From Pseudomonas putida (GTDB lineage: Bacteria > Pseudomonadota > Gammaproteobacteria > Pseudomonadales > Pseudomonadaceae), in assembly GCF_026625125.1 (NCBI RefSeq), contig NZ_CP113097.1:2976001-3040000 (forward strand): DNA of 64,000 nucleotides, in the 5' to 3' direction. The translations under genes were made by a program, and so were the position numbers. This document shows positions 33,957 to 42,107 of the stretch, one piece after another; position 1 is the stretch's first letter, and each line of letters starts with the position of its first letter. The notes beneath the pieces are model-generated. The model did no database searches, had not been told where the DNA came from, and was given only the letters and a program-made list of their open reading frames with translations.

Positions 33957-34424
33957 TCAGTTGCGCCGGCGTCGGGCCTGTAACTGGCGTTTGAGCACCT
34001 TGAGGGGAGGTGCGTAGAAAAAGCCGAACGACACACTGCCTGTACGCCCCTTTACCGCATGGTGCAGGCGATGGGCACGATCCAGGCGCTTGAGGTAGCG
34101 GTTGATCGGTCGCGGCTTGCGAGGCCAGTGCCGGTGGAAGAAGCCGTCGTGGGCCAGCACGTACAGTATTCCGTAACCCGCCACGCCGCCGCCCACCCAC
34201 TGCAAGGGCGCATGGCCGGCCTTGCCCAGGGCCATCAAGACTGCTGCGATGATGCCCAGGGCCAGCAGATAAAAGTCGTTGGTCTCCAGCATGCCCAGAT
34301 GGGGCTCATGGTGCGAACGGTGCAGCCACCAGCCCCAGCCATGCATGATGTACTTGTGGGCCAGCGTGCCGACACCTTCCATGGCCACCAGCGTGCCGAT
34401 CAGCACAACGAAATTGAGCAGCAT
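33957..34424 (-). CDS. crtZ: CrtZ-like beta-carotene hydroxylase, orphan
   Basis: A 155-residue membrane di-iron hydroxylase of the fatty-acid-hydroxylase/CrtZ family. The His clusters HKYIMHGWGWWLHRSHH, HDGFFHRHW and RAHRLHHAV give the metal site. CrtZ adds hydroxyls to the rings of beta-carotene. There are no carotenoid synthesis genes (crtE, crtB, crtI, crtY) in the window, so the real substrate may be another lipid. The start at 34424 (MLLNFVV) is chosen by family pattern; the longer frame adds nothing. Confidence 0.8.
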   Translation of the reverse strand: MLLNFVVLIGTLVAMEGVGTLAHKYIMHGWGWWLHRSHHEPHLGMLETNDFYLLALGIIAAVLMALGKAGHAPLQWVGGGVAGYGILYVLAHDGFFHRHWPRKPRPINRYLKRLDRAHRLHHAVKGRTGSVSFGFFYAPPLKVLKRQLQARRRRN

Positions 34425-34617
34425 GTAACGGTCCGGGGGATGCCAAAGAATGGCGCAAGGGTAACGAGTCACGACGGTTTTTTCCATGCGGCCGTGGCTT
34501 GCTGTAGGGCATTTCCTAATGAAGCCATTGTCATGTTATCGCCCTTGACCCCTACACACACCGCGGCGTATGTTCGCCCCGCAATTTCGCATCCCTGAAC
34601 AGGAGTCCTGCTTTGGA

Positions 34618-34831
34618 CAGTAGCCCCAGTCGCTTGCGACAGGCCCACACGGCGAGCTAGTCCGGCAGTTTCCTGCCACTGTCTCGCTACTGGCCAGACG
34701 GTGGTTTTCTCAGCCTATATGGCTTGAGCCCTCCTCCTTCCTCCTCTCGTGGTCCTGCGCATTCCTGGTTTTTCAACCACGCCATTTGCGATGGCGTTAG
34801 AGCGGGCATGTGCCCGCGCAAGAGGTTCGCT
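34618..34831 (+). promoter_or_regulatory. Structured 5' leader of the mgtC gene, candidate riboswitch
   Basis: The 200-base leader can fold as a multibranch structure: closing stem CAGTAGC (34618-34624) with GCTACTG (34686-34692). It encloses hairpins GTCGC-TT-GCGAC (34629-34640) and GGCAG-TTTC-CTGCC (34664-34677). A third hairpin lies at 34709-34727, then two more just before the gene: 34779-34797 and GCGGGCATGTGCCCGC at 34802-34817. MgtC-type genes are often controlled by metal-sensing leaders. An Mn2+ (yybP-ykoY) or other metal aptamer is possible, not shown. Confidence 0.5.
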
Positions 34832-35527
34832 ATGGATTGGAAAGTATTTTTGCTGCGTGTCAGCATCGCCCTGCTGCTCGGCGCCCTGATCGGTGCCGAG
34901 CGCCAACTGCGCCAGCGCCTGACCGGGCTGCGCACCAATGCGCTGGTCAGCACGGGTGCCTGCCTTTTCGTGCTGATGACCCAGGCGGTGCCGGGCATGG
35001 CCCCTACCGATGCGTCTCGGGTTGCCGCCTATGTGGTCTCGGGCATTGGCTTTCTGGGGGGCGGTGTGATCATGCGCGACGGTTTCACGGTGCGCGGGCT
35101 GAACACGGCCGCCACCCTGTGGTGCACGGCAGCTGTCGGCGTGCTGTGCAGCCTCGGCCTGCTGCTGGAGGCGGCCCTGGGTAGCCTGGTGGTGCTGTGT
35201 GCCAACATACTGCTGCGCGACATCGCCCAACGACTGGACGGCCAAGGCGTGGTGCCGGCCAGCGAGGTCGAACACCGTTTCGAGGTGCGAGTGGTATGCC
35301 GTGCCGAAGATGAAATTCAGGTACGCAGCCTGATGCTGCAAAGCCTGAGCGACCCGCAACTGCGCCTGCAGTCGCTGCACAGCGAAGACTTGCCCACCCC
35401 CGCACGGCTGGAGGTGCGGGCAGAGTTGCTCGGTAACCCACAAGCACCGGCGCAGCTGGAGCGCCTGGTCAGCCGGGTAAGCCTGGAGAAAGGTGTCAGT
35501 TCGGTATGCTGGCAGCTACAGGCCTAA
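34832..35527 (+). CDS. MgtC/SapB-family membrane protein
   Basis: A 231-residue protein: an MgtC-type membrane domain of four or five helices (ALLLGALIGAERQLRQRLTG, LRTNALVSTGACLFV, VVSGIGFLGGGVIM, VRGLNTAATLWCTAAVG) followed by a soluble C-terminal domain (VVCRAEDEIQVRSLML...). Members help cells cope with low magnesium or intracellular life and may tune ATP synthase. The ATG at 34832 has AAGAGG upstream. A long structured leader precedes it. Its stop overlaps that of the convergent diguanylate cyclase. Confidence 0.88.
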   Translation: MDWKVFLLRVSIALLLGALIGAERQLRQRLTGLRTNALVSTGACLFVLMTQAVPGMAPTDASRVAAYVVSGIGFLGGGVIMRDGFTVRGLNTAATLWCTAAVGVLCSLGLLLEAALGSLVVLCANILLRDIAQRLDGQGVVPASEVEHRFEVRVVCRAEDEIQVRSLMLQSLSDPQLRLQSLHSEDLPTPARLEVRAELLGNPQAPAQLERLVSRVSLEKGVSSVCWQLQA

Positions 35528-37092
35528 TGACCGGCACTCATCGCCATGCGGCCAGCAACGACATAGCCATCGCGCCCTTGGCGTTTGGCCTGATACAACG
35601 CCCCGTCAGCCGCAGACATCAGGCTTTCGGGGCTGCTTGCGTCCACTGCCGGGTGCCCCACAGCGATGCCGGCACTGGCAGAGACGCGGCCTAGCGGGCT
35701 GCCGGCATGCTCGATCATCAAGCGGCGCAACAGTTGCAGGATTTCATCGACGACCTGTTCGGCGCCCTGTACATCGGTGTCAGGGAGCAAAAGCGTGAAC
35801 TCTTCCCCGCCATAGCGCACCGCCAAGTCCGCCGGGCGCTTCAACACCTGCTGCAGCAAGTCGGCAAAGCGGCGCAAGCATTGATCGCCCGCAGGGTGGC
35901 CATAGCGGTCGTTGTACAGTTTGAAAAAATCCAGATCGACCATCACCAGCGCCACAGCCTGCCCCAGCCGCCGCGCCCGGCGGATTTCCGCATCAAGCAC
36001 CGCGTCCAGCCTGCGGCGGTTGCCCAGGCCCGTCAGGCTGTCGGTCAGGGCCAGCGACCTGAGGGTCTGGTGGGCCTGGTACAGCGCCCTTTCGATAGCG
36101 ATTCGCTCACGCAACTGGCGCAATACCACCCAGCCGAAGCCACTCAACCCCACCAGCAACAGCAGCAGGATCACGGCTGACTTGATGACGTCTTGCCGCC
36201 AGGGCGCAATGATCGACTCGCGCGACAAACCCGCCTCTACCACCAACGGGTAGCGCGCCAAGGCGCGATAGGCGTACAGACGGGGCGTACCGTCAACGAC
36301 CGCCACCGCTTCTACCAGCCCTTCGCTCGCATGAGGCAGGTGGTGGCGAAAGACTTCGCTGTTTGCCAGGCTGCGGCCGACGACGTCCTCCACAAACGGC
36401 CGGCGTACCAGGATCGTCCCGTCCCGCATGGCCAGCACCAGAGCGCCCCGCTTGTCGATCTTGAAATCACCGTAGTAGCGCACGAACCAGTCCACCTTGA
36501 TCGTGCCCAGCAGCACCCCGGCAAAGCTGCCATCGCGATTCTCCAGCCTGCGCGAGATTGGAATGATCAGGTCACCGGTGGAACGGCTACGTACCACCGA
36601 GCCTATATGCACGGCACGGTCGGTGTGGGTCTGGTGGTAAGCGAAGTAGTCACGGTCGGCATTGTTGGCCTTTGCCGGGATGGAAGCCTGGTCAGTGACG
36701 ATCCACGTGCCATCCGGGCCGTACACGAACAAACCGTGCAGTTGCGGCATGATGGTTTTCTGTTGTGCCAACAGCGCGTGCAAGCGTGGGCGATCGAGAT
36801 GATCGAAGCCATCCCCTTCAAGGCGCTCTGCCAGCACAGCGGTAATCGCGTCCACTTGGCGAATGGCGTCCTCGGCGTGCTGCGCCGTGGCCCTGGCCAG
36901 GTTGCTGACCGTGTTTTCGGCATTGACGAAGGCTTGCTTGTAATCGCGCCAGATCCGCCACCCTTCGATCGATACGAAGGTCAACATCACAACCGCCATG
37001 AACGACAGAACCAAGCGAAACAGCGCCACCGCACGCACCTCGCTGGGTACGCTCAAGAGCCCGTCTTCGTCCTGTGTTCCGCCCGCCCTCAT
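35524..37092 (-). CDS. Membrane diguanylate cyclase
   Basis: A 522-residue c-di-GMP synthase: TM helix near the N-terminus, a periplasmic Cache-like sensor (about 60-300), a second TM helix (VILLLLLVGLSGFGWVVL) and a C-terminal GGDEF domain. The active site reads RYGGEEF and an inhibitory I-site RxxD (RPAD) stands five residues before it, so product inhibition is expected. The ATG at 37092 has AAGGA upstream; a GTG at 37128 is the alternative. Convergent with mgtC. Confidence 0.9.
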   Translation of the reverse strand: MRAGGTQDEDGLLSVPSEVRAVALFRLVLSFMAVVMLTFVSIEGWRIWRDYKQAFVNAENTVSNLARATAQHAEDAIRQVDAITAVLAERLEGDGFDHLDRPRLHALLAQQKTIMPQLHGLFVYGPDGTWIVTDQASIPAKANNADRDYFAYHQTHTDRAVHIGSVVRSRSTGDLIIPISRRLENRDGSFAGVLLGTIKVDWFVRYYGDFKIDKRGALVLAMRDGTILVRRPFVEDVVGRSLANSEVFRHHLPHASEGLVEAVAVVDGTPRLYAYRALARYPLVVEAGLSRESIIAPWRQDVIKSAVILLLLLVGLSGFGWVVLRQLRERIAIERALYQAHQTLRSLALTDSLTGLGNRRRLDAVLDAEIRRARRLGQAVALVMVDLDFFKLYNDRYGHPAGDQCLRRFADLLQQVLKRPADLAVRYGGEEFTLLLPDTDVQGAEQVVDEILQLLRRLMIEHAGSPLGRVSASAGIAVGHPAVDASSPESLMSAADGALYQAKRQGRDGYVVAGRMAMSAGH

Positions 37093-37134
37093 GGAAGTCC
37101 TTGCCTTGACGCGTTCGCCGTCTGTCACTATAGA

Positions 37135-37929
37135 TCACTGCCGTTTGCGCGCACCCAACTCGATCCATGCCGGTGCATGGTCGCTGGGCTTGGGCTCGTT
37201 GCGCACCCACGCATCTACGCCGCCGGCCTTGAGGTGCGAGGCGATATCCGGGCTGAGCAACAGGTGATCGATACGCAAGCCAGCGTTGCGCGCCCAGTGG
37301 TTACGGAAGTAGTCCCAGAAGGTGTAGATGCGCTCATCGGGGTACAGATGACGAATGGCATCGGTCCAGCCCTGCTCAAGCAACGCCTGGTAGCAATTGC
37401 GCGCCTCGGGTTGGAGCAAGGCATCCTTGAGCCAGGATTTGGGGTTGTAGATATCGAAGTCGGTCGGCACCACGTTGAAATCACCGGCCAGAACAGTCGG
37501 GTGGCCACTCCCAAGCAAGTCCCGCGCATGCTCGACCAGGCATTGGAACCAGCGCAGTTTGTAATCGAACTTCGGCCCCGGTTGCGGGTTGCCATTTGGC
37601 AGGTACAGGCAACCTATCAGCACACCCTGTACCGCTGCTTCCAGGTAGCGGCTCTGGTCGTCATCCTCCATGCCTGGCAGGCCGCGCCGGACTTCCAGCG
37701 GCTGGCTGTCGCGCGCCAGGATTGCCACCCCGTTCCACGAAGGCTGCCCCCTATACAGGCAGCCATAACCTGCAGCTTCCAGGGCCTCGCGGGGAAACTT
37801 CGCGTCAGCTGCCTTGAGCTCCTGAAGGCAGGCGATATCGGGCTTTTCCCGCTCCAACCAAGCCAGCAGCGCCGGTAGCCGGCTGCCGATGCCGTTGATA
37901 TTGAAGGTGGCGATGCGCAAGGGCTTCAT
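37135..37929 (-). CDS. Exodeoxyribonuclease III family AP endonuclease
   Basis: A 264-residue EEP-fold nuclease of the ExoIII group for base-excision repair. Key motifs: ATFNINGIGSRLPAL (metal Asn), CLQELKA (catalytic Glu), LAGDFNVVPTDFDIYNP, YTFWDYFRNHWARNAGLRID, and KPSDHAPAW (catalytic His). Its ATG overlaps the stop of the upstream 80-residue gene (ATGA). E. coli-type xthA may exist elsewhere; this may be the stationary-phase paralogue, an inference from the neighbourhood. Confidence 0.9.
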   Translation of the reverse strand: MKPLRIATFNINGIGSRLPALLAWLEREKPDIACLQELKAADAKFPREALEAAGYGCLYRGQPSWNGVAILARDSQPLEVRRGLPGMEDDDQSRYLEAAVQGVLIGCLYLPNGNPQPGPKFDYKLRWFQCLVEHARDLLGSGHPTVLAGDFNVVPTDFDIYNPKSWLKDALLQPEARNCYQALLEQGWTDAIRHLYPDERIYTFWDYFRNHWARNAGLRIDHLLLSPDIASHLKAGGVDAWVRNEPKPSDHAPAWIELGARKRQ

Positions 37930-38168
37930 GTGCCAGGGTCATCCACGTGGCTCTGCACCGCCGCCTGCAGCGCACCCACATGGGCCTCGTCTGCCAGGGC
38001 CTTGAGGGCCAACCAGTCATCCCAGTCGATGGCGCCGTCATCACGCAGCGCTTCGGCGGTGCGCAGTAATTCGTGATGGTAGGCATCCGGGGATTCGCGA
38101 CGGTAACTGTCATCATCGTATTGCGCGTACCAAGCCTCAAGTTCGGGAATGCTGCGCTCTATGCTCAT
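37926..38168 (-). CDS. Small acidic protein, unknown (80 aa)
   Basis: An 80-residue soluble, acidic helical protein (MSIERSIPELEAWYAQYDDD...). The ATG at 38168 has GGAG upstream (spacing about 6). It is translationally coupled to the ExoIII-like gene (ATGA overlap) and is probably its operon partner. No family is recognised. Confidence 0.65.
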   Translation of the reverse strand: MSIERSIPELEAWYAQYDDDSYRRESPDAYHHELLRTAEALRDDGAIDWDDWLALKALADEAHVGALQAAVQSHVDDPGT

Positions 38169-38350
38169 GCCCTGCTCCTTCGCGGCAACCTTTGAATGTG
38201 TGAGCGCTAGCACTGCGTATCGTTCAACCGTGGCGCCGCGGTGCTGGCTCGCCCAGACAAAAACCTGAAAAAAATTTAAACCTATGCCCACTTCCCCGGC
38301 TCAACCGTACGCGACACTGAGGTCGCGCCACCGATAGCAAGGAGTGAAAC

Positions 38351-38851
38351 ATGGGCAATCTGTTCATCAAGCGCGCAGGTTTGTCGCTGGTGCTGGGCAT
38401 GGCGTCGCTGCAGGCACTGGCGGCTTCCTCCGATGACTTCGTCGATGCCGCTACCGAAGCTGGAATCGCCGAGGTGGTCACCGGCAATCTGGCTTTGGAA
38501 AAGAGCCAGAACCCTGACATCAAGACCTTCGCCCAGCATGTGGTCACCGATCACACCAAGGCCAACCAGAAGCTCGGCGACATCGCTCGCAAGCTGGACA
38601 TCAGCGTGCCCGATGAGGCGGCGCTGACCGACAAGGTGAAGAAAATGATCCTTGAATGGCGCGAGGAGTCGTTCGACAAGTCCTACGTCAACAACCAAGT
38701 CGATGCCCACGAAAAAACCGTGGAGCTGTTCAAGAAAGAAGCCGCTTCGTCTGACAAACCAGAGCTGAAGGCTTTCGCCAGCGAAACGCTGCCAACGCTC
38801 GAGAAACACCTGGAAGAGGCCAAGGCTCTTCAGGCCAAACATGGCAAGTGA
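38351..38851 (+). CDS. DUF4142 exported protein
   Basis: A 166-residue protein with a signal peptide (LFIKRAGLSLVLGMASLQALA|AS) and a helical mature domain of the DUF4142 type: DDFVDAATEAGIAEVVTGNL, then AQHVVTDHTKANQKLGDIAR. These helical-bundle proteins are often found in stress-related regions and resemble ferritin-like folds. AAGGAG lies about 7 bases before the ATG. The winged-helix-like gene follows 13 bases later. Confidence 0.87.
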   Translation: MGNLFIKRAGLSLVLGMASLQALAASSDDFVDAATEAGIAEVVTGNLALEKSQNPDIKTFAQHVVTDHTKANQKLGDIARKLDISVPDEAALTDKVKKMILEWREESFDKSYVNNQVDAHEKTVELFKKEAASSDKPELKAFASETLPTLEKHLEEAKALQAKHGK

Positions 38852-38864
38852 TCGGAGGACACAC

Positions 38865-39116
38865 ATGAGTAACGATACATTGCGCAGCGAAATCCTGACG
38901 CGCCTGCTGCACGCCCACCCACAGGGCTTGGGCAAGGAAGTGCTGGATAATTACCGTGGTGAAAATGCCGTTGCCGATGCGCTCAAGACGCTGCAGGAGC
39001 ATGGGCTGATTCACGATGGCAGCGTAACGGTCGACAGCAATCAGCAGTTCAGCGTCAGCTATCCGATCAAGCTCTCGGCAGCGGGTGTCGAGGCTGCGAA
39101 GCGGGTGGAAGGCTAA
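38865..39116 (+). CDS. Small winged-helix-like protein, unknown
   Basis: An 83-residue protein, MSNDTLRSEILTRLLHAHPQ, with a winged-helix feel (GLGKEVLDNYRGENAVADALKTLQEHGLI) and a beta wing (VTVDSNQQFSVSYPIKLSAA). GGAGG precedes the ATG at 38865 by 7 bases. It may bind DNA; this is from pattern only. It probably shares a transcript with the DUF4142 gene. Confidence 0.65.
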   Translation: MSNDTLRSEILTRLLHAHPQGLGKEVLDNYRGENAVADALKTLQEHGLIHDGSVTVDSNQQFSVSYPIKLSAAGVEAAKRVEG

Positions 39117-39183
39117 GTCACCCTTCCAGCCTTTCAATGGTGCGTAGCGGGGGCTGGCTTTCCGCCCCCCCGCAACGTACCCG

Positions 39184-40161
39184 TCACGGCCTGGCACCCT
39201 CGCGCAGCGCCTTCAGCGCCTCGTCGCGCCTGAGCAGTTCAGCTTCCAGGAACTGCAACTGCCTGCCCTGCTCCGCACATTGCCCACGTTTTTCTTCCAG
39301 GGTTTGGCCCTGTGCCTGCAATTGCCTGCGCATCTCGTCACTGGCGCCCTGCGCTTGCGCCAGGATCGTGCGCAAGCCCTGAATCTGTGTATCACGCTGC
39401 TCCAGCAGTTCATCCAGCGCCTTGCGCTCGCTACTGGCCTGGCGATGCTCGCCAAGCAGGCGCTCGTTGTCCCGGTGCAGGCGGGTCAGTTCATCCTGCT
39501 TGACGATCATGCCTTGTTGAAGCTGGCGCAGTTCGAGCTGCAACTGTTGCACCTGTGCCTCGTGGCGGCGCTGGTCCTGGTCACGCTGTTCGCGGCTGGC
39601 GCTGCGGTAATGCTCCAAGGCATCCCTGGCATGCTGATGCTTTTCTTCCAGCGAGCGCACCTGTTCATCCTTGTCGGCTATACGCAGCTGCAGTTCACCT
39701 AGCGCCTGGTTCAGGCTGGCACCCCGCAGCTGCTCGGCTTGCAGCGTGCTCTGGGTGGCGCTGAGCCGCTCCGACTCGGCGGCCAGCGCCGCCGCCTGGA
39801 TCTGCTGTTGCTGATGCGCTGCGGCCAAGGCCTCCTGCGCCAGTTGTAGCTGCGCTTGCAACTGCTCCTTTTGCTCGTTGTGGGCCGCTTCGATCTGCTC
39901 GATCCGCCCATCGGCCTCATCCTGCAGCTGTTCGGCCAACTGCGCCACCAGCTTGGCCAGCGTATCGCTCAGCGCTGGCGCGCCTTGAAGCGCCGCAGGT
40001 TTCTGGCCTTCCAGCTCTTTGAGATATCGGTGAATGGTGGTCTTCGAACCCGTGTTACCCAGTTCGATACGTACAGCATCGATGCTGGGGTACTCGCCCC
40101 GGGCAATCAGCACTTGCCTTGCTTGCTGCACTACCGCCTTGTTGATACCACCCCGGGCCAT
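39184..40161 (-). CDS. KfrA-like DNA-binding coiled-coil protein
   Basis: A 325-residue protein with an N-terminal helix-turn-helix (INKAVVQQARQVLIARGEYP, SIDAVRIELGNTGSKTTIHR) of the KfrA_N type. It is followed by about 250 residues of heptad-rich coiled coil (AQLQLAQEALAAAHQQQQIQ and so on). KfrA proteins of plasmids bind their own promoter and help segregation; this is a chromosomal copy. A perfect 16-bp palindrome lies 23 bases before its start and is its probable operator. Confidence 0.85.
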   Translation of the reverse strand: MARGGINKAVVQQARQVLIARGEYPSIDAVRIELGNTGSKTTIHRYLKELEGQKPAALQGAPALSDTLAKLVAQLAEQLQDEADGRIEQIEAAHNEQKEQLQAQLQLAQEALAAAHQQQQIQAAALAAESERLSATQSTLQAEQLRGASLNQALGELQLRIADKDEQVRSLEEKHQHARDALEHYRSASREQRDQDQRRHEAQVQQLQLELRQLQQGMIVKQDELTRLHRDNERLLGEHRQASSERKALDELLEQRDTQIQGLRTILAQAQGASDEMRRQLQAQGQTLEEKRGQCAEQGRQLQFLEAELLRRDEALKALREGARP

Positions 40162-40183
40162 GTTTGCTCCTACGATTTCGTGT

Positions 40184-40199
40184 CATGGTACGTACCATG
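40184..40199. promoter_or_regulatory. 16-bp palindromic operator upstream of the KfrA-like gene
   Basis: CATGGTACGTACCATG is a perfect palindrome 23-38 bases upstream of the KfrA-like start codon; a further TACGTAC follows 6 bases later. KfrA proteins repress their own promoters by binding palindromes of this kind, so autoregulation is likely. Confidence 0.6.
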
Positions 40200-40390
40200 T
40201 ATTTACGTACGGATTCTGGCGGTTTTGATGCCTCAGCTCAAGCCATTTCTAAGGTGCAATAATCACGGCTTATCGCATGAGATGGCGGTATGAGCGGGAT
40301 TCGAAGCGCCTGGCGTAGCACAAGCAGTACGAAAGGCCCTGAAAAGAGTTCTGGCCCATGCCTTGAAGTTGAATCGTGCTTGCGTCCACC

Positions 40391-41056
40391 ATGGACAAAA
40401 TGGCTACCCGCCCAATCAAGCACCTACCCCGGCTCAAGATGAACATCGAAAACTACAAGGCAATCGCCGATAGCATTGCGCTGCTGCTCTTTCCCCACGC
40501 CGAAGTGATCGTCCACGAGGTACAGAGTCAGACGGTCGTCCACATCGCCAACAACTTTTCCAGGCGCAAGGTTGGCGATGACTCGGCACTGGACCTGGAG
40601 TTGGGCGACTTCCGCAACGCGGCCAAGCTCGGCCCTTACGAGAAGCTCAACTGGGATGGTCAAAAGATCCGTTCCATTACCACCGTGCTGTACAACCAGG
40701 ACGGTGAAGCCCAGTACCTGCTCTGCATCAACCTGAACTTCTCTGTGCTGGAACAGGCACGTGAAGCGCTTGATGCATTTTTCCAGGTCAGCCGCCTGGT
40801 ACCGCAGCCCGATGCGCTGTTCAAGGATGACTGGCAGGAACGGATCAATACCTTCCTGCACGCTTGGCTCAAGGCGCGCAATTTGTCCCTGCGTACGCTG
40901 AAGATGAAAGACAAGCGCACGTTGGTTGAGGCCCTGCATGCCGAAGGGGCATTCGAGGGGCGCAGCGGGGCGGACTATGTGGCCAATGTGCTGAGCATGG
41001 GCCGGGCGACCGTTTACAAGTACCTCAAGGAACTGAGGGGCCAGGCCGCTGAATGA
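40391..41056 (+). CDS. YheO/DauR-type transcriptional regulator
   Basis: A 221-residue regulator of the YheO-like PAS plus HTH family: the N-terminal PAS-like domain begins NIENYKAIADSIALLLFPHA (about 20-130) and the C-terminal HTH is GRSGADYVANVLSMGRATVY. DauR in P. aeruginosa controls D-arginine catabolism through a related protein. The start could be the ATG at 40391 or 40400; a strong site is not obvious. It lies 73 bases before a PLP dehydratase and reductase, which it probably controls. Confidence 0.85.
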   Translation: MDKMATRPIKHLPRLKMNIENYKAIADSIALLLFPHAEVIVHEVQSQTVVHIANNFSRRKVGDDSALDLELGDFRNAAKLGPYEKLNWDGQKIRSITTVLYNQDGEAQYLLCINLNFSVLEQAREALDAFFQVSRLVPQPDALFKDDWQERINTFLHAWLKARNLSLRTLKMKDKRTLVEALHAEGAFEGRSGADYVANVLSMGRATVYKYLKELRGQAAE

Positions 41057-41129
41057 ATGACTAGCGCTTGTCCGCAATGGATATTGTGTCTATTGTGGAC
41101 ACTCAGTCCATATACGAGCGGTAGCCACA

Positions 41130-42107
41130 ATGCCTGTCGATGCCCCCAACCTGTCTTCCCTGTATCAAGCGATCGCAGATGCACACCAGGCACTTCGCCC
41201 TGAGGTGAGTGTCACCCCGCTCAACTTCAGCGCCGGGCTTTCGGCGATGACCGAATGCAGCGTGTATCTGAAATGCGAGCACCTGCAACACACAGGCTCG
41301 TTCAAATTCCGCGGTGCCAGTAACAAGCTTCGCCTGCTGCCCGCCGAGCAGCGCGCACTGGGCGTCATCACGGCCTCCTCTGGCAACCATGGGCAAGCGC
41401 TCGCGCTTGCCGGCAAGGTGATGGGGGTGCCGGTCACCGTCTATACCACCACTTCGGCGTCTGCTTACAAGCTGGGTGCAATTCGCGCGCTCGGTGCCGA
41501 GGTGGTCAGCCTGGATCTGGACCCTTTGGGCGTGGAGCTTGAAGCGGGGCGTCAAGCAGCCCTGCAGGGCAAGCCGTTTGTCTCGCCCTACAACGACCTT
41601 GAAGTGATCGCCGGCCAAGGCACCATCGCGATGGAGCTCTTTGAACAGGCACCGGACCTGGACGCCGTGTTCGTCGCAGTCGGCGGCGGCGGGATGATTT
41701 CGGGTATCGGCGCAGCACTGCGAGCGCTCAACCCAGGCATCGACATCATTGGCTGCTGGCCAGCGAATGCCCCTACCCTGCAGCGCTCGCTGGAAGCCGG
41801 GGAAATCATCGACATGCAAGAGCAGCAGACGATCTCCGACGGTACGGCCGGCGGGGTCGAGCCAGGCTGCGTGACTTTCCCGCTCTGCCAGGCGCTGCTG
41901 TCGCGTACCGTGCTTGTGAGTGAAGAAGAGATAAAGGCGGCGATGCGAGATGTGGCCGCGCATGAGCGCTGGATCATCGAGGGTGCTGCCGGTGTCGCGG
42001 TGGCAGGCATGCAGAAGCTGGCCAAGGCATACCGCGGCAAGCGCGTCGCGGTCGTCATTTGCGGCCGCAACATCGTGCTGGATAAATTCCTCGAGGCCGT
42101 TCGATGA
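41130..42107 (+). CDS. PLP-dependent threonine/serine-type dehydratase
   Basis: A 325-residue fold-type II PLP enzyme. The cofactor lysine is in TGSFKFRGA (Lys59), the substrate loop is SSGNHGQALAL and the phosphate-binding loop GGGGMISG. It removes water and ammonia from a beta-hydroxy amino acid such as threonine, serine or 3-hydroxyaspartate. Its last codons overlap the start of the reductase gene (ATGA), so the two act together: the imine or keto acid made here may feed the next enzyme. Confidence 0.88.
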   Translation: MPVDAPNLSSLYQAIADAHQALRPEVSVTPLNFSAGLSAMTECSVYLKCEHLQHTGSFKFRGASNKLRLLPAEQRALGVITASSGNHGQALALAGKVMGVPVTVYTTTSASAYKLGAIRALGAEVVSLDLDPLGVELEAGRQAALQGKPFVSPYNDLEVIAGQGTIAMELFEQAPDLDAVFVAVGGGGMISGIGAALRALNPGIDIIGCWPANAPTLQRSLEAGEIIDMQEQQTISDGTAGGVEPGCVTFPLCQALLSRTVLVSEEEIKAAMRDVAAHERWIIEGAAGVAVAGMQKLAKAYRGKRVAVVICGRNIVLDKFLEAVR

